From Manihot esculenta (lineage: Eukaryota > Streptophyta > Magnoliopsida > Malpighiales > Euphorbiaceae): a DNA stretch of 64,000 nt. Location of the stretch: contig NC_035162.2 of assembly GCF_001659605.2 (NCBI RefSeq), forward strand, positions 8,699,248-8,763,247. The letters run 5' to 3'. A program made the position numbers and the translations under genes. The notes under the pieces were generated by a model. That model did not search any database. It was not told where the DNA came from and saw only the letters and a program-made list of their open reading frames with translations. Below are positions 51,401-63,512 of this stretch, in pieces; position 1 is the first letter of the stretch, and every line of letters starts with the position of its first letter.

Positions 51401-53152
51401 TGGATACTTGTGAATATATCAATGTATGCTAAATTGCTACTTTTCATTGTGAGCATATCCCAAGTCTGGAAATGACATTCATTCCACCTTGATGATGGAT
51501 CTGGACTAATATTTTGCTTTCTCCCAAAATAGTCGTTGCAACTTCCTTTAACATTTTAAGCCCATGAAGTCAATTCTGATGCGGAAAAGATTCTTATATC
51601 GCAACTTTAATTGAATGCGTATATCGTTGCTTAGACTACCTAGTTAAGAATGTAACCTCAAACTCTCTTGCAGTCATTTCCGCTGGCTTTATCATTGGTC
51701 ATGACTGGGTTCTTTCTTTCCATGATGTCACTCTGCAGAGGTGAGTTGACAAGTACTACTAATCAAAATATTTATTGTTTGTAGTGTGTGCATGTGTATT
51801 TGTGCGGCAAGGCCAAAAACCAACTTGGATAAAATAGTAAATTTGACATTTGACCTTACACTGAGAAATGTTTCTTATAAATGATCTTTGACCTATACTC
51901 GTGAATGGCCTGGATGCACCTTACTTGTGGGATTAACATTTTGTGAATCTTGAATTTTAATCAACCTTGCCTTTTCTCTTCAATAAATTTACCATACTGA
52001 CGTGGTTATTGAGTTATTGTGTATGAGGACATCTAATGATTAACAAAAGGAAAGAAAATACAATAGTCTTGCTTTGTGATAAAACAGCATTCCATTATTT
52101 TCCACACTCTGACTTGAATACATGCATGTGTGGGTAAGTGCACTTGCACAGAGTGGTAAGAAGAGAGAGATCTGTGGAAATACTATGCAGTTTCAATGGG
52201 TGTGGGTGCCCACTTCTGTCTATTGTAGGTTTAACCAAGTTTTCTCCACTTTCTTCATTAGTTTAATATTATTTCCAGAACACGGTAAGACTTGTAGAAA
52301 AAAAAAAGTCACTTGAATTTTGTCCTTGCCATTGATGACATCATTAATATAAGGCAAATTAACACCCAAAAATATTCTAGCTTACCAGTCAATTATGTAA
52401 GCCTTTAATATTTTAAAAGTTTCAATTTATCCACTCTGAAGAATTTATATTATTATAGAAATGTGTTATTTAGTTCTATTGGAAATCGGACGGTAAAAAT
52501 GTTCTTAAAAAAGATTTGGATAGACAATATAGTTGATACGTAATTTAAGCAATGTTTCTGTGTCTGAGAGAGGAGTCTGTTTATATGGAACTTACAAGAG
52601 CTTCCTTGCATAGTTCCTAAACTTTATATATGATCTATTTTTGATAGATCAACTGTTGGATTTAATCTCTAATTCATCTACATGATGCATATAGAATTTT
52701 AAGTTAACTGATGATATATATTTGTACTATTTTGTTTGACATAAAATATTAATGTTTTAATTTTTATTTGATATATTTATGAAGTAAATTACCAAAATAA
52801 AGAATATTTGATTACTTGAAATGCATAATCTGTATAAAACTGGCATAAAATGCATTACTTAATGTATTAAACATTCAAAAAGTTACCTCTCCCCATGAAC
52901 AGTGAGATTGTTGTTGGCCTTGGACTGAAGTAGATTAAGGTGCTTGGTTACTATTATACTCGTATGTCTACAGCTTTTCTTACTGTTAACTGACTATCTC
53001 TTTTACGATCTCTTTGTGCAGTTCCATATGATCTCAGGCACTTATTCTTCTTGCTTATATGGGCAAGCCTTACTGCTGCTATTGCAGCATTTGTGAAAGC
53101 CAATGGACGGATTTTCTGCAATCGGCCGCGTCTGCATAAACCAAGGCGTTGA
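43781..53152 (+). CDS. RHD4: SAC-domain phosphoinositide phosphatase (RHD4/SAC7-like)
   Basis: This membrane phosphatase removes phosphates from PI4P and related lipids; Arabidopsis RHD4 acts in root-hair tip growth. Twenty exons: 43781-43928, 44012-44095, 44356-44483, 44585-44676, 45313-45370, 45650-45706, 45813-45846, 45969-46049, 47072-47178, 47510-47596, 47692-47769, 48063-48133, 48218-48316, 48536-48635, 49030-49138, 49254-49326, 50432-50525, 51081-51173, 51674-51740, 53022-53152. They give 596 residues, near the 597 of RHD4. The catalytic CX5R motif is C364-IDCLD-R370, followed by TNVTQ. Two C-terminal membrane segments ([14 protein letters not shown] and [17 protein letters not shown]) precede the tail [14 protein letters not shown], as in RHD4. 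Intron 7 has an ATATCCTT donor and AG acceptor, a probable U12 intron. Intron 8 carries a TRIM-like element. SAC6 or SAC8 are the main alternatives. Confidence 0.93.
45847..45968 (+). other. Probable U12-type AT-AG intron (RHD4 intron 7)
   Basis: The exon ends GTCCAAGGGA and the intron starts ATATCCTT, the U12 donor core. GTCCTTAAT at about 45949-45957 matches the U12 branch site TTCCTTRAY at eight of nine bases, with its adenosine about 11-12 bases before the acceptor AG. No GT donor here preserves the protein; the AT-AG border joins VVQG to SFQNFQ in frame, as in RHD4 relatives. Confidence 0.8.
46145..46453 (-). mobile_element. TRIM-like element in RHD4 intron 8
   Basis: Two diverged direct repeats of about 105-118 bp (46145-46262 and 46349-46453) flank about 86 bp. 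On the minus strand each begins TGTTA, and the first is followed at once by TGGTATCAAAGCC (46336-46348). This is nearly the primer-binding site complementary to initiator tRNA-Met (TGGTATCAGAGCC). A purine-rich GGATGTGAGGAGAGG precedes the second repeat, as a polypurine tract should. Size, order and lack of coding fit a terminal-repeat retrotransposon in miniature. No clear target-site duplication remains. Confidence 0.6.
48392..48454. repeat. Compound (AT)n(GA)n microsatellite
   Basis: About 17 AT units are followed directly by about 14 GA units in intron 13 of the RHD4 gene. Such compound repeats are usually length-polymorphic. Confidence 0.9.
49595..49606 (+). repeat. 12-base G tract
   Basis: An uninterrupted run of 12 G lies in intron 16 of the RHD4 gene, between AT-rich sequences. 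Its exact length may be a sequencing artefact. Confidence 0.7.
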
Positions 53153-53800
53153 TATGGGTTCAGAATGTTCTCTCATATATGACTTCCCTGTGAAATTCTT
53201 AGGACGATGCTTATTTTTTATTCTTTAATCAGCCTACGTAGCTTTGATACGTGATGAATTCATGCATTTGTTGGCCTGAATGGCAATTTCATTTTTGTTG
53301 TATTTCAATTTTTTTAATCATGTATAATTGGGTTTTCTTTACGCGTTGTTCAAGCTCAAAATGTTTAGGTGGTAGGGTTACAGGAATTGTTTACAGCTTG
53401 AACATTTTTGTATCAAACCTACAACGCCCAAAATTGATATAGTTGCTTTCTATAGTTTTTGGTGTCCTTTTTACGTTTAAAGCAATTAAAAAGTTTTAAC
53501 CTTTAGCTTCCTTTTTAATGAATTTGAAACTATGGAAGATTGGAAGTTCATCATGATTTGTGGCCTTGCTTTATTATACAATTTGCATTAGGGAAAATGT
53601 TATTTTGGTTCAGCTCCATGACCAAGGAATAACCCAGACTCAGGGGAAGAGAGAGATTGATATTTGAAAAATAATAGTATAATTTATATATTTTCCAATT
53701 GCTATTGTAAAATAAAACAGAGGACAAAATAAATAATGGCGTAAGAGAAATACAATCATCATATGATTATGTTGTTGATTTTGGATTCTGAGTTTGCCCT
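53153..53800. other. Intergenic region between convergent RHD4 and dirigent genes
   Basis: It holds the 3' UTRs of two converging genes. I see no additional gene or repeat in it. Confidence 0.7.
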
Positions 53801-54358
53801 TTAGGCTGGATGAACTTGCTCTGCATATGGAGGCCAATACAGGTGAAATTCAATCTTGTAGACAACAGTAATCCCAACAAGATCCACCGGCGAAGATGTT
53901 ACATAGCCTTGTACAAACAAGAAGTCGCCAGTACCTCCCACAACAGGGTGATCAGCAGGTTTCACATTATGAGTGCCTCCAACAATGGAGATTGACCCTT
54001 TATGCTTCTTCAAATTTAGAGTGATCTTAGCAGTAGAAACGCTCGTCAGCCCATCGAGACTAGACGTTATGGAAGTTCCTTCTGCGATGCCAACGACTTT
54101 GGAAGTTCGGTTGGCTGTTACTGTCATCGGATCCTCGAAAACAAACAAGGTACCGAAAGGCAGTGCCACTTGGCTGAGGTTTGCTCCGGCAACCCCATTC
54201 ACTATGATATATCCAGTTTTGTTGATAGTCTCATGTTGGTAAAGCGAAAAGTGGAGAGACTTCAGCTGATGGCGGTGGTGGTGAGCGGCGGAGGTTGCCT
54301 TCAGTGAAAGAACTAAAAGCAAAGCAGCAAGAGCATAGGGGGATAGAGATTGAGCCAT
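53801..54358 (-). CDS. Dirigent-like protein, secreted
   Basis: Dirigent proteins steer the stereochemistry of phenoxy-radical coupling in lignan and related pathways, in the cell wall. The intronless gene encodes 185 residues from MAQSLSPYALAALLLVLSL, a signal peptide cut near residues 22-26. A His-rich patch (HHHRHQ) follows. Family blocks are LHFSLYQHETINKT, GTLFVFEDPMT, VGIAEGTSI, ITLNLKKHKGSISIVGG and VVGGTGDFLFVQGYV. NKTG and NRTS are possible N-glycosylation sites. An ATG nine codons upstream (54385) is rejected because it lies only about 16-20 bases from the TATA box at 54401-54406, closer than transcription would start. The tail YWPPYAEQVHPA is short and polar. The substrate cannot be inferred. 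Confidence 0.92.
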   Translation of the reverse strand: MAQSLSPYALAALLLVLSLKATSAAHHHRHQLKSLHFSLYQHETINKTGYIIVNGVAGANLSQVALPFGTLFVFEDPMTVTANRTSKVVGIAEGTSITSSLDGLTSVSTAKITLNLKKHKGSISIVGGTHNVKPADHPVVGGTGDFLFVQGYVTSSPVDLVGITVVYKIEFHLYWPPYAEQVHPA

Positions 54359-56675
54359 GGATGTGACTTGTGCAAGCAAGAGCATGAATGATCACGTTCA
54401 TTTATAGAGCTGTCTGAAAGACTTGAGATTCGGGGGCACAGACTGCTTGGTCTCAGAAGAGAAGCTGAATCAGTCAACAGCAAAATCTAGCGTTAGATAT
54501 AGATGCACAGAAGCATCATCAACGGCGAATTTGTAAGTAGGTGAGACTTCATTTTCAAACTCATGAGTGTAACATATGTGGAGATTTATGCAGCAAACCA
54601 TGAGTGTGGTCAAAAGCAACCCATTACCTGCTTCTATTTATTACACATAATTTTGTGAATCTGATTGGTGAGTCCAAGGACTCTGTAAATTGTGAATAAA
54701 ACTGCCACAGGAATTTTAGAAAACTTCGGGAAGGGTTGAATTTACTGCAAGTATTCAAAAACGATATAGCAGAGACTCTGCGAATTCAGACTTTGAATTG
54801 CTGCACTCTTCATTTGTCCTGATTTATTTTACGGGAGAATATTCTTAAGTAAATTCTTCCAAAATCATATATTTTGAACTTTTTTATTTTTACAAAATTA
54901 TGCAATAATTTAAAAAGTGAATTTTTAAATAAAGTTTTATAAAATTATGCATAATTTAAAAAGTGAATTTTTTTTTGTTCGAAATAAGAAAATTGGTAAA
55001 AAATGTCTAATTGAATTTAATTCTTATGAAAATTTTTATTCAAAACAGGGGAGGAGGAATGACATTTGGAATCTTGATTTTCTTCCTTTCAAACTCTTTC
55101 TTGCCCAGATAACATTTTGAATTAATTCAGTTACATCATTTGAATCCCTAAGGGAAACTTCGCCTGAAAAATAAATTTATGTTAAAAAATCTGAAATAAA
55201 TTTAGGTGCCTTCTGAGTTAGCTTGGCATGAAAGCTTTATCCGCTTTTATCCATAGATTGATGCTGTTTCAAAGAAAGCCTTGATAGCTGTTGTTTGTTT
55301 ATGATCCCAAGAAAATGCAATCATAATATGATATTTGATTATATTTCTTTAAAATTTATTTCAATAATTTGGTCTATTATACACCATTATTATTGTAAAA
55401 TTTTGAAATTTTAAAAAATTTATGTAACAAATTAAAGCTTTTATAGGTTTGAAAGTCAGCTGCCCTGAATTTGAAAACCTTGATTTTCTTTTTTCCAAAA
55501 TTTGAAAATTAATCTAGGTAGAACCATTTTAGGAACCCGTGTTGAAATAATTTACTGGAGACAAAAGAAAACACACACCCACATAATTCTATACTAAGCA
55601 TTAACGTCCAGGAGAATGAAAATGTGTAAACCAGAAAAAAAGATGTTAAAATCTTCTTCATAAGTATGAAAAAAGTGTTTTTAATTATTTATTGTAATTT
55701 ATAACATGATTTATTATTGTTTACTAAAAAAAGAAGACAAGTAGTTGGAGAAAAATTAGTAAATGAATTTCATCCAATTAGAGATTGGTACAAGCCTAGA
55801 TTAACGAAAAGAAGTAATCAGATTCAGACCCAATGATAAGCCCTAAAACACAGGTAACCCAAATACAAGGCCAAGCCCAATCAAGAAACCCTAGTCTCTA
55901 CTCTAGTCCCACCAATTCCCAAAAATAAATAAATAAATAACTGAATAAACGGTAGCGCCACCAAGAAAAGATGCTGGCTGGGAGACATCGGAGAATGCTT
56001 TCCCTGAAGAAGAAGAGCATGGCAATCTCAAAGCCAAAGTCGCTCCGCAGAACCTAAGCGTGCAGGAGAAGAAATCAAGATCCACTACTGTACAAAGGCC
56101 AAATAACCTCCACAGGCTCCAATGATAATTCGAAAATCAGTATAAATTTCATCCGAGGAATCGTTTCACTTGTTAACTGGCCTATATTGAACTTCACGCA
56201 AAAGCATCTCTGCAGGCTGCAGCTCAACGCCCATGCTTGACAACCCACCTACACTAGAGCTTACCAGCTTCCGGAAAAATGTAGCGGCAAGTACAAAATT
56301 TTATCAAGATCCCATTTGATTTTAAAACTTTATGATTTTTCATTCAAAATACAATTTTCAATTCACATTTATTTCAGATGCATCCAATGCATGTCCAAAT
56401 GCACCGTTGTAGCATTTGCAAGGCATTGCTTAATCATCATTTCACATAATAATAACTTTTTGCCTTGATAGGTTCTAATCGCTGTATTTTCCATTCTGTG
56501 CATACAATCTATTTTTGTAAATTACAATTCGCACATATTTCCTATCCCCCCTTGTACACTTTATATTCGTAAATATAGAGAATTCTTTACAAAGATCTAT
56601 TGTCTTTATTATTATATACAGATAATATTTCAGATGTTACCCTATGATGATGAGATCATCAGAGTATCATTGTTA
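54359..56675. other. Intergenic region between dirigent and aspartic protease genes
   Basis: The first part holds the dirigent promoter and the last part the protease 3' UTR. The middle is AT-rich. A more GC-balanced patch at about 55820-56270 looks like an old repeat or gene remnant, but no ORF in it is recognisable. Confidence 0.55.
54401..54406 (-). promoter_or_regulatory. TATA box of dirigent gene
   Basis: The minus strand reads CTATAAATG here, 43-48 bases upstream of the chosen start codon. It places transcription start near 54375 and so decides between the two candidate start codons. Confidence 0.65.
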
Positions 56676-59600
56676 TTAAAAGAAACTGATTTTGGACTTG
56701 GGAAGCCGATCACAATTTGCAGCGACCCACCCAATCACTTGCTTCTCATTATTGTAAACCACCAATCTGTCTTGCATTGATATGTCTAGCAGAACGATGA
56801 AGAAGAAACACAGATCAGATGCACGGCTGAAATTTCAATTCATCGAGTTATGCTTCAGATTATATACAACATATTTTTACCTCCAATGACATTTAGATCC
56901 CGCAGCCCTACTTCTGTACCATTTAGAATTCCCAAGCAAGCATTTCCCTTGGACTGGCAAGCAGAAGCAGTATTATTAGCACCCAAATGCTAAGTGTTTG
57001 GTATACGTAACATAATATAATGCGACTAATAGTTATTTTACTTTTATATTTATTTGCAAAGTAATATAAAGATAATTTAGTTAAACATTTTAACTTTTCA
57101 AGGTAGTTATAACAAGTGAATGGCAATAGAAGTTGTCATTATTGATGGTAGTGGTGGAAATGGGCCAAAGAGCTTAATGTTAATGATGTAATAGTTATGG
57201 CGGCAATGACAGTAGTGGTGTGGTGGTTGATGTGGTAATTGTAATTGTGCATAGAAGGTGGTGGCGACTAAATGGTGGTAGCGACTGAATGGTGGTTGTG
57301 GAGTTTAGGTGACGGCAGTGCCAACGATGGCTGAGTAGTAATCGCGGGATGATAATGGTTGTGGTCGTGATAGTGTAATAATGACCAGGTAGCAGCATTG
57401 GTGATATGATGATGGTGTTAGGAATGGCAGTAGAAATGGTGACCAGTAATACTTGAGGGAGGTGTGTGTTGCAAAAATTATGACAAAAACGAGAAAAATA
57501 AATCAAAACAAGCATAATAATTATTAATATTTGTTATACTAATCTAAACGTAATTGATTATATGATATAAGTATCATTTTATTACATCAAATTCTAATTA
57601 TGTAACCAAATCATGTAATGAAATATTAAATGTATTTGCAATTACTGCTTTGATTATATCTTGCCAATATAGTTTCAGGAAAAAACTGCAAAATAAAAGG
57701 TGGGATAAAGTTAAAAGGCTCGACTTACTGAAATTATCAGGTAAGCTTCTGGGGAGAATTCAAACTTAGTTTTAGTCCTCCCACCACTTATAAAGCTCAA
57801 CGCAAAGGTCTTGAAATATTTCTTGACATCACGAATGCTTTTAAAAGGCTTCTTCCCTTTCCAACAAAGTGGTAACGTCTGGTCCGGTGTTTCACCTAAG
57901 GGCTTTCCTGATAATTCTCTCTTCAACTGTTAAAAAAACAAGGCCATAAAACGATAAATGCTATTAATGCCTGAGGATGGTTTAATAATGGGTAACAGTT
58001 ATTTGCAACTAAATTGACAGTGGAAATTGTCTTAATCATGGACAGGCAATGATGAACCTTTCTTTCCTTATTTATTCATTTTCTTTTTTTTTCCCCCTCA
58101 CATGCATGATCGTGTGTATGTGTTTGTGTTTCTCTATGAGAGATTTATGTTAGGAATGAATAATCTTTTCTCAGTGCATAAAAGAATTTCATAGGTATAG
58201 ACAAATACTTTGCAAATAATTTAAATGCATGCTATTGTTTGCCCGATAGTCTTTACGCCAATTTTCTGAGAGCTATTTTTGACAATGCACAATGAAATTG
58301 CTTCCTAGTTCTACTCACCGAAAATAGTAATCCTTCATATGCCCGTGAATTCAGGTAAGTATAAGAGCTCCCGCTGTCGAAAACAGCGAGTAAATTTATA
58401 ATCCCGGTTGATTTTCCGTTAAATATCAATTCCGCGAATCCAGGTGAATAGTATTTGCTGGCATAAGAAATGAAATGGCTAAGTATAAACTAAAGAAAAA
58501 TAAAGCTTGAATTTCAAAAGATGAAAGGATATCCATAGGTTTATTTACGAAAGCTCGCGTGACATTGGCGTCCAAGCCACTCGAGATGAATCATAGATAT
58601 CCTCTCCAAAGAAGAGAAATCCTCCACCGCGCCCACTTAAACAGTGGCCTATTACATTTTGCACCAAACCTTGGCTACTAAGCTGAGATGGGATGCTGGA
58701 TATTCCCCTGCCGAGGCCAAGTATTCCGTCTATGGGATGATGATCTCTACCTGGAAACTGATCATATCCACATCTGTAAACCAAAAAGAAAATATAAAAA
58801 AGTAATAATTTAGATTAAAAAAATAGTAGTGACTTGAAGAACAATTTCAATTTACAAAGTTTCACATCTTGTGCATATGATGCAGAAAAAGAGATGTTAT
58901 ATCGAGCCCCAATAAAGCTTTAAATAGTCTTAGTTGTTAATTAGTCCCATTGTTATTTCCTTATTGGTTATCTCACACTATCCACTTGCTCCAAGACTTT
59001 ATGGTGTTCGGCCATTATGCCTTAGCCCTGAGACTTGGGTACCCATCTTGATGTTGTGCCCCATTTCGCTCCCCAGTTAACAACCATCTCCTTCATTGTC
59101 TAGAGAACAAAATAAGATATCCTATTGCTATTGTAACTTATCCATCCTCAAATAATAGAATCTCTGCTTTTGCATAAAAGGTTAAATGTCTATCTCATCC
59201 AAAGGTTTCCATGAGACTACCTAAAGTTTCTAAATACACAGCAAGCCAAAAAGACAAAAAAATGTTAACTGTGCAAGTCCTGTGAAACTGAGATAAGGAA
59301 GGAAAGCAAAGAAAAGAACCCGAGGGCCAGAAGAGGATTAAGCCGCTTTCCATTTGTGCAGTTAAGAAGAAAGACATCCTTGACAAGGACACCAAGGGAT
59401 GATCCACCATCCGCATACTCAACCTCGTAGTCACACTGCTCTGGGTCTTGACAGTTGTGCTCACCAGGTGGCTGCAAAGATGCACAGATGGGATCCTTGC
59501 AAATCACTAGGTTGTTGCTGGGTCGGTAAAGTGGATGAGGTGCCTGCAAAGACCACACTTAATTAAGATAATTATCATAGTGACATTAGCAAACAGGGTA

Positions 59601-60520
59601 TTTTCCTGCCAATAATATTTATTTTGAGTGGACCAAAAAGAAATTGTTAAAATGATTGTAAGCCCTGAAATCTATCTATGTATGACAATATGCTGACACT
59701 TAGTGAGTGAACTGAAATAGGAATAACAAATAGGATTTCATATCCAATTACGATAAAAGCACTCTGCATCCGCTTTCAGTTTTAGATAAGGCATAATCCC
59801 AGTAGATACATGCTTTTTCAAGATGTAAATGATGGTGAAGGGTTTGAGTGTATTTAACCATGCAAATCGATTTCCATAAATAAATGCTAAATATCATATC
59901 ATTGTGAATAAACCACAGGTATATTGGTTAAAAAAATTGATTTAGAGAAAACCAGTGATGACGGGTTTACCTCAGTACATTGGCGACAGGGAGCATCACA
60001 CTGGAGCCATGTGAGGTCACTTCCTGTGTCTATATCAAGAAAGTAGGGTCTTGATGGTTGCCCTATATTTAGAGTAACATTATAATATCTGCAAAATGGA
60101 ACTCTGACCTCAGAAAAGAGACAATAAATATACTCGAAACAATTAACTTGAACACCACAACAAATCTCCATAGATTTATTGCAAAATTATCATCAATGGT
60201 GGTATATAGAATATAGGAACTTATGAATCTTGACATAGTGCTAAAATCTGAGGCAAAGAATTAACAAGGATAATCGTATGCATGACACTTCACTTCTGTA
60301 TCTCATATACATACCCGATAGGATATACATTCCCATGAAGAGGAAAAACAATGGATGATCCAATTCTGTTGAGCATCATTGACGACATCATTTCTCCTGA
60401 TAGCATTGTCTTTCTCCATCTTTGCCGCCTATCATCACTGGAAGCAGATGAAGACCCCAAAATCAGACCTAGTATGACCAGCAACGCCATCACAGAAAAA
60501 CCCACTTTCCCTTTTCCCAT
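56676..60520 (-). CDS. Aspartic protease, nucellin-like (pepsin family A1)
   Basis: This is a secreted or vacuolar acid endopeptidase. Exons on the minus strand are 60315-60520, 60088-59971, 59543-59320, 58773-58549, 58457-58319, 57926-57729, 56953-56881 and 56785-56676, giving 430 residues with consistent phases. A signal peptide (VGFSVMALLVILGLILGSSSA) lies at the N-terminus. Both catalytic motifs are intact: D89-T-G-S in FLDIDTGSDLTWLQCDAPC and D285-S-G-S in AVFDSGSSYTYL. GILGLGRGISSIPSQLSSQG and the C-terminal DISMQDRLVVYNNEKQVIGW are family blocks. It lacks the plant-specific saposin-like insert, as expected for nucellin-like members. Intron 6 (56954-57728) contains a cryptic trinucleotide-rich tract. 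The start MGKGKVGF is chosen because it opens directly into the signal peptide. The substrate is unknown. Confidence 0.92.
57138..57440. repeat. Cryptic GGT/GAT-rich trinucleotide tract
   Basis: The plus strand is dominated by imperfect GTG, GGT, GAT and AAT triplets (for example ATGGTGGTAGCGACTGAATG) inside intron 6 of the aspartic protease. It creates an open antisense frame of 106 codons rich in Thr and Ile, which is a composition effect. Confidence 0.7.
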
Positions 60521-63302
60521 CTCTTTCTCTGATACCAAATGAATCACTGAGTGCTTTAAATTTCTAGTCCACAATAATATATTATTCTATGCTATGTGTT
60601 TGTTAAAATGACTGAATGCAGGGGGAAAAGATATACCGGTACAATTTGTTCTAGTGTCTAGTTTGGGGAGCTGGGTTTGTTGGTTTGTAGCTCATGTCCG
60701 TCCAAATTTGGTTTTTAATGTGAAGGTGACTTTGAAACCTAGGATTGGCATTAAGGGCAGGTTGCTTCCCAATTAAGCATTCGCTCATGGAGGGATTGGC
60801 ATGAGCATTGCTTGGTTCTTTAGACGTCCCTTAATTAGTTTTACCTTTCTTTTGCATTGGGATTATTGGAGAATCATTCTAGCCTCCAAACAGAAGTTGA
60901 GATTTCTTCTAATGTGTGTTTGGGGAGATGTTTATTCTTTTCCTCCATGAGGTAGGAGGGCTAAATGAGTGTATGAGCAAACACATGTGAAAGAGTAGCG
61001 ATTAAACAAAGGAACTGAATTAAAGAAGGATAATATAAGAATCAAACCTGAGATTCTTGAAATGCTAGCATACTCTGTTCAATTTCTTGATAGTAAACTC
61101 CACCTCAGTGCGAGTGTTGGAGGAAGCAAAAAACATTTCCTCCAATCTATCTATACCCCCGAAGACTTCAGCAGAATTGTGTTGCCCCCATCAGCATCAG
61201 ATTTCAAATGATTATAGTTGATGGGATCAAGAAGACCATAATCACTAGAAAATACAGAAGCCATCAAGGAAATTTCGCGGCCAACGACAACTGTCAGTGC
61301 GAAGTGTTTGTCGTTTACATGTTCTTTCATATCATAAATGTGAGCGGGCCTTTAACACAGACAAAAAGAAGATAAAATGACAATTTCATCCTCACACCAG
61401 TTTCTTATCGCAAGAAAAAATAGTAAAACGTTTTCGCAGTTTAAAAAATTTATTATCTAATTTTTTCGTTAATTTTATCTAACTTCAAAAAGTATTTAAT
61501 TCTACAATTATAATCCAAGCAACTTCAGAATAAAACAAATCACTATATTTACTGTAAGCATAACATAGTCAACTGTCAAAACTTTCATTCTTTTAAATAT
61601 AATTTGATTTTTAGAAGAAATTAATTATTATAATTCACTTTTGCGTATTTTTCTTACTTAAAATTACATTTGCAAAGCGTCGTCAATTTAAAGTTTGTTT
61701 AGCGAAGTGGAAAAAAATTTAGAGATTGTTTGAAAAATAATGGCCAAGGTAATATGAGGGATCGGCGAGACCTTTGCAATGTTGGATTGTTGAATGATGA
61801 GAATTTGAGAAACCCTTCTAATGGCATGATCTTGTATATTATGAATTTAAAAATAAAAATAAATTTGAGGGCCAGTGAAAACATTTTCTGGAAGCACTTG
61901 CAGAATAATTTGACCATGAATGTAGAAAAATAAACCTTATTTTGGTGTTTTCATACGTCAGCTGAGTGTGATTGAGAGTGGAAGAGAGCAGTGTGAAATT
62001 AAAATTAAAAATTTATGCTCAAGGATGATATACTTGAATCACCTAATAATCCCTCATGAAATTGAGGTTGGAAGAGGAGGGACACATGAAGAAAAGGGGT
62101 GAGTAACGGAATCGATGGCTTCCTGAAATTTATTTTTACGCCTTTAAATACATAATAAAAAGGAATAAAGATAGAAATTGGAGGAAAATGTGTCATTTAA
62201 TTATTTTTTAAAAAAAGTGTAATTCAGGGTCCGTTTATTTTTATATTCTTTTAGTATTTAAAATATTTAAATAATTTAATGTAACAGAAAATATTTTCTC
62301 TTTTTAAAAAAATTATTTTAAAAAAAATTGACTTCTTTTATTAAAAAAAATTCATTTTTTATAAATTTCTTTATATAAATTTATTAATAAATTTTATTTT
62401 TAAATTAAAATTAAGAATTCATTTATTTATAGAAAATAATTTATATTTGAAAATTATTTTTTTTGAAAAATAATTTTTTGTGCAGAAAATATTTTTTAAT
62501 TAAATAATTTATTTTTTATTATTTAACTTAATATAAAAAATAAAATTTATTATTAAATTTATATGTAGATATCTTATAAAAATTTCAAAGTATAAAAAAT
62601 AATTTTTTTTATAAAAATTATTTTTTACAATAATTTATTTTTTATTTAAAATTTTTAAGTATTTTAAATGCTAAAAAATATTTAAAAAAATATTTTCTTG
62701 TGAAAAAAATAAATTATTTTTATAAATAAATTAGTATTTTTTATTTATAATATTTAAATTTATTTTTAAAATTATCATAATTTTAACCATTTATATCTGT
62801 TCCTGAATTTATGGTGCATTTTATCTCTAAAAAGAACTAGACAATCTAAACACACGTCATTGTTGATATAATGAATTTATATTTAATTATTATAAATTTG
62901 ATAAACTCGAATATTGATAAATTAAAAAAAGCAACACAAGTATTTAACACATTAATTTCAGATAATATAATATAAATAGCGAATTTCGCAGGAAATAATG
63001 AGTCGGGAAGGCCCAAAAAGTCGTGGAGGAAATTTCGCAGCCAACCAAACACCCAAGTGATTTTTTTTTCTTTTGACCAATCAAATGAGTCTGTTTGGTG
63101 ACCGGTGGTACCAGAAAAATATGAGATTTCATAAATTTTATACAAAAAGAAAAAAAACACATACTAAATACAATAAACTACTCATCCCTAGACCAACGCG
63201 GTGCAACTTACGGCCTGTTCCGTTTCGGTTATTGGGAGAGAGCAATAGAACGTTCAGCCGCCAGTGAACGCCGCCTGTAGAGTAGATCGAAAATCTGATG
63301 TC
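60521..63302. other. Intergenic region between divergent protease and DHDPS genes
   Basis: It holds two divergent promoters. A possible gene fragment on the minus strand lies at 61071-61264. From about 62210 to 62800 the DNA is extremely AT-rich. A plus-strand ORF of 67 codons at 61730-61933 is not recognisable. Nothing else is supported. Confidence 0.6.
61071..61264 (-). pseudogene. Unidentified coding-like fragment, frameshifted
   Basis: On the minus strand an ATG at 61264 opens 37 codons starting MASVFSSDYGLLDPINYNH. These end in TAG at 61151-61153. Within it, near a run of five G (about 61186-61190), a second frame opens and continues without stop through GGIDRLEEMFFASSNTRTE to a TAG near 61070. 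The balanced composition on both sides of the G run suggests one coding exon broken by a single-base length change. I do not recognise the protein. It may instead be chance. Confidence 0.3.
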
Positions 63303-63422
63303 ATGTCGTTCAATAACCCCAGCTCTAGCTCAGCCACCCTCCTCCACAGCTTCGTGCAAACTATCTGCACCGCGATGATCCCTACAATTTCCACCCTTAT
63401 CACCACCATCATCACTTACTGA
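63303..63422 (+). CDS. Upstream ORF (39 codons) in DHDPS leader
   Basis: An ATG-to-TGA frame of 39 codons, starting MSFNNPSSSS and ending in a Thr/Ile-rich stretch (TISTLITTIITY), lies 91 bases upstream of the DHDPS start codon. It contains a second in-frame ATG at codon 25. If the leader is unspliced, ribosomes would meet it first, so it could lower or condition translation of DHDPS. Whether the peptide is conserved or only a chance frame cannot be told here. Confidence 0.4.
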   Translation: MSFNNPSSSSATLLHSFVQTICTAMIPTISTLITTIITY

Positions 63423-63512
63423 AAATAGTCGCAATCTTTAACCTATACGCTATAGCTCTTGAAAGTTTTGTTTATTATTCTGTGTTCAGTAGAGGAAGAG
63501 ATAAGATAAAAT

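Noticed and set aside
54359..54385. Longer dirigent start nine codons upstream
   Set aside because: The ATG at 54385 lies about 16-20 bases from the TATA box, so it is probably not within the mRNA; the inner ATG opens directly into the signal peptide.
55903..56085. 60-codon minus-strand ORF in a GC-balanced patch
   Set aside because: No known motif, no continuation in neighbouring frames and no clear gene structure; left as possible repeat remnant only.
57195..57515. 106-codon minus-strand ORF rich in Thr, Ile and Leu
   Set aside because: It is the antisense reading of an imperfect trinucleotide tract in an intron; the composition explains the open frame.
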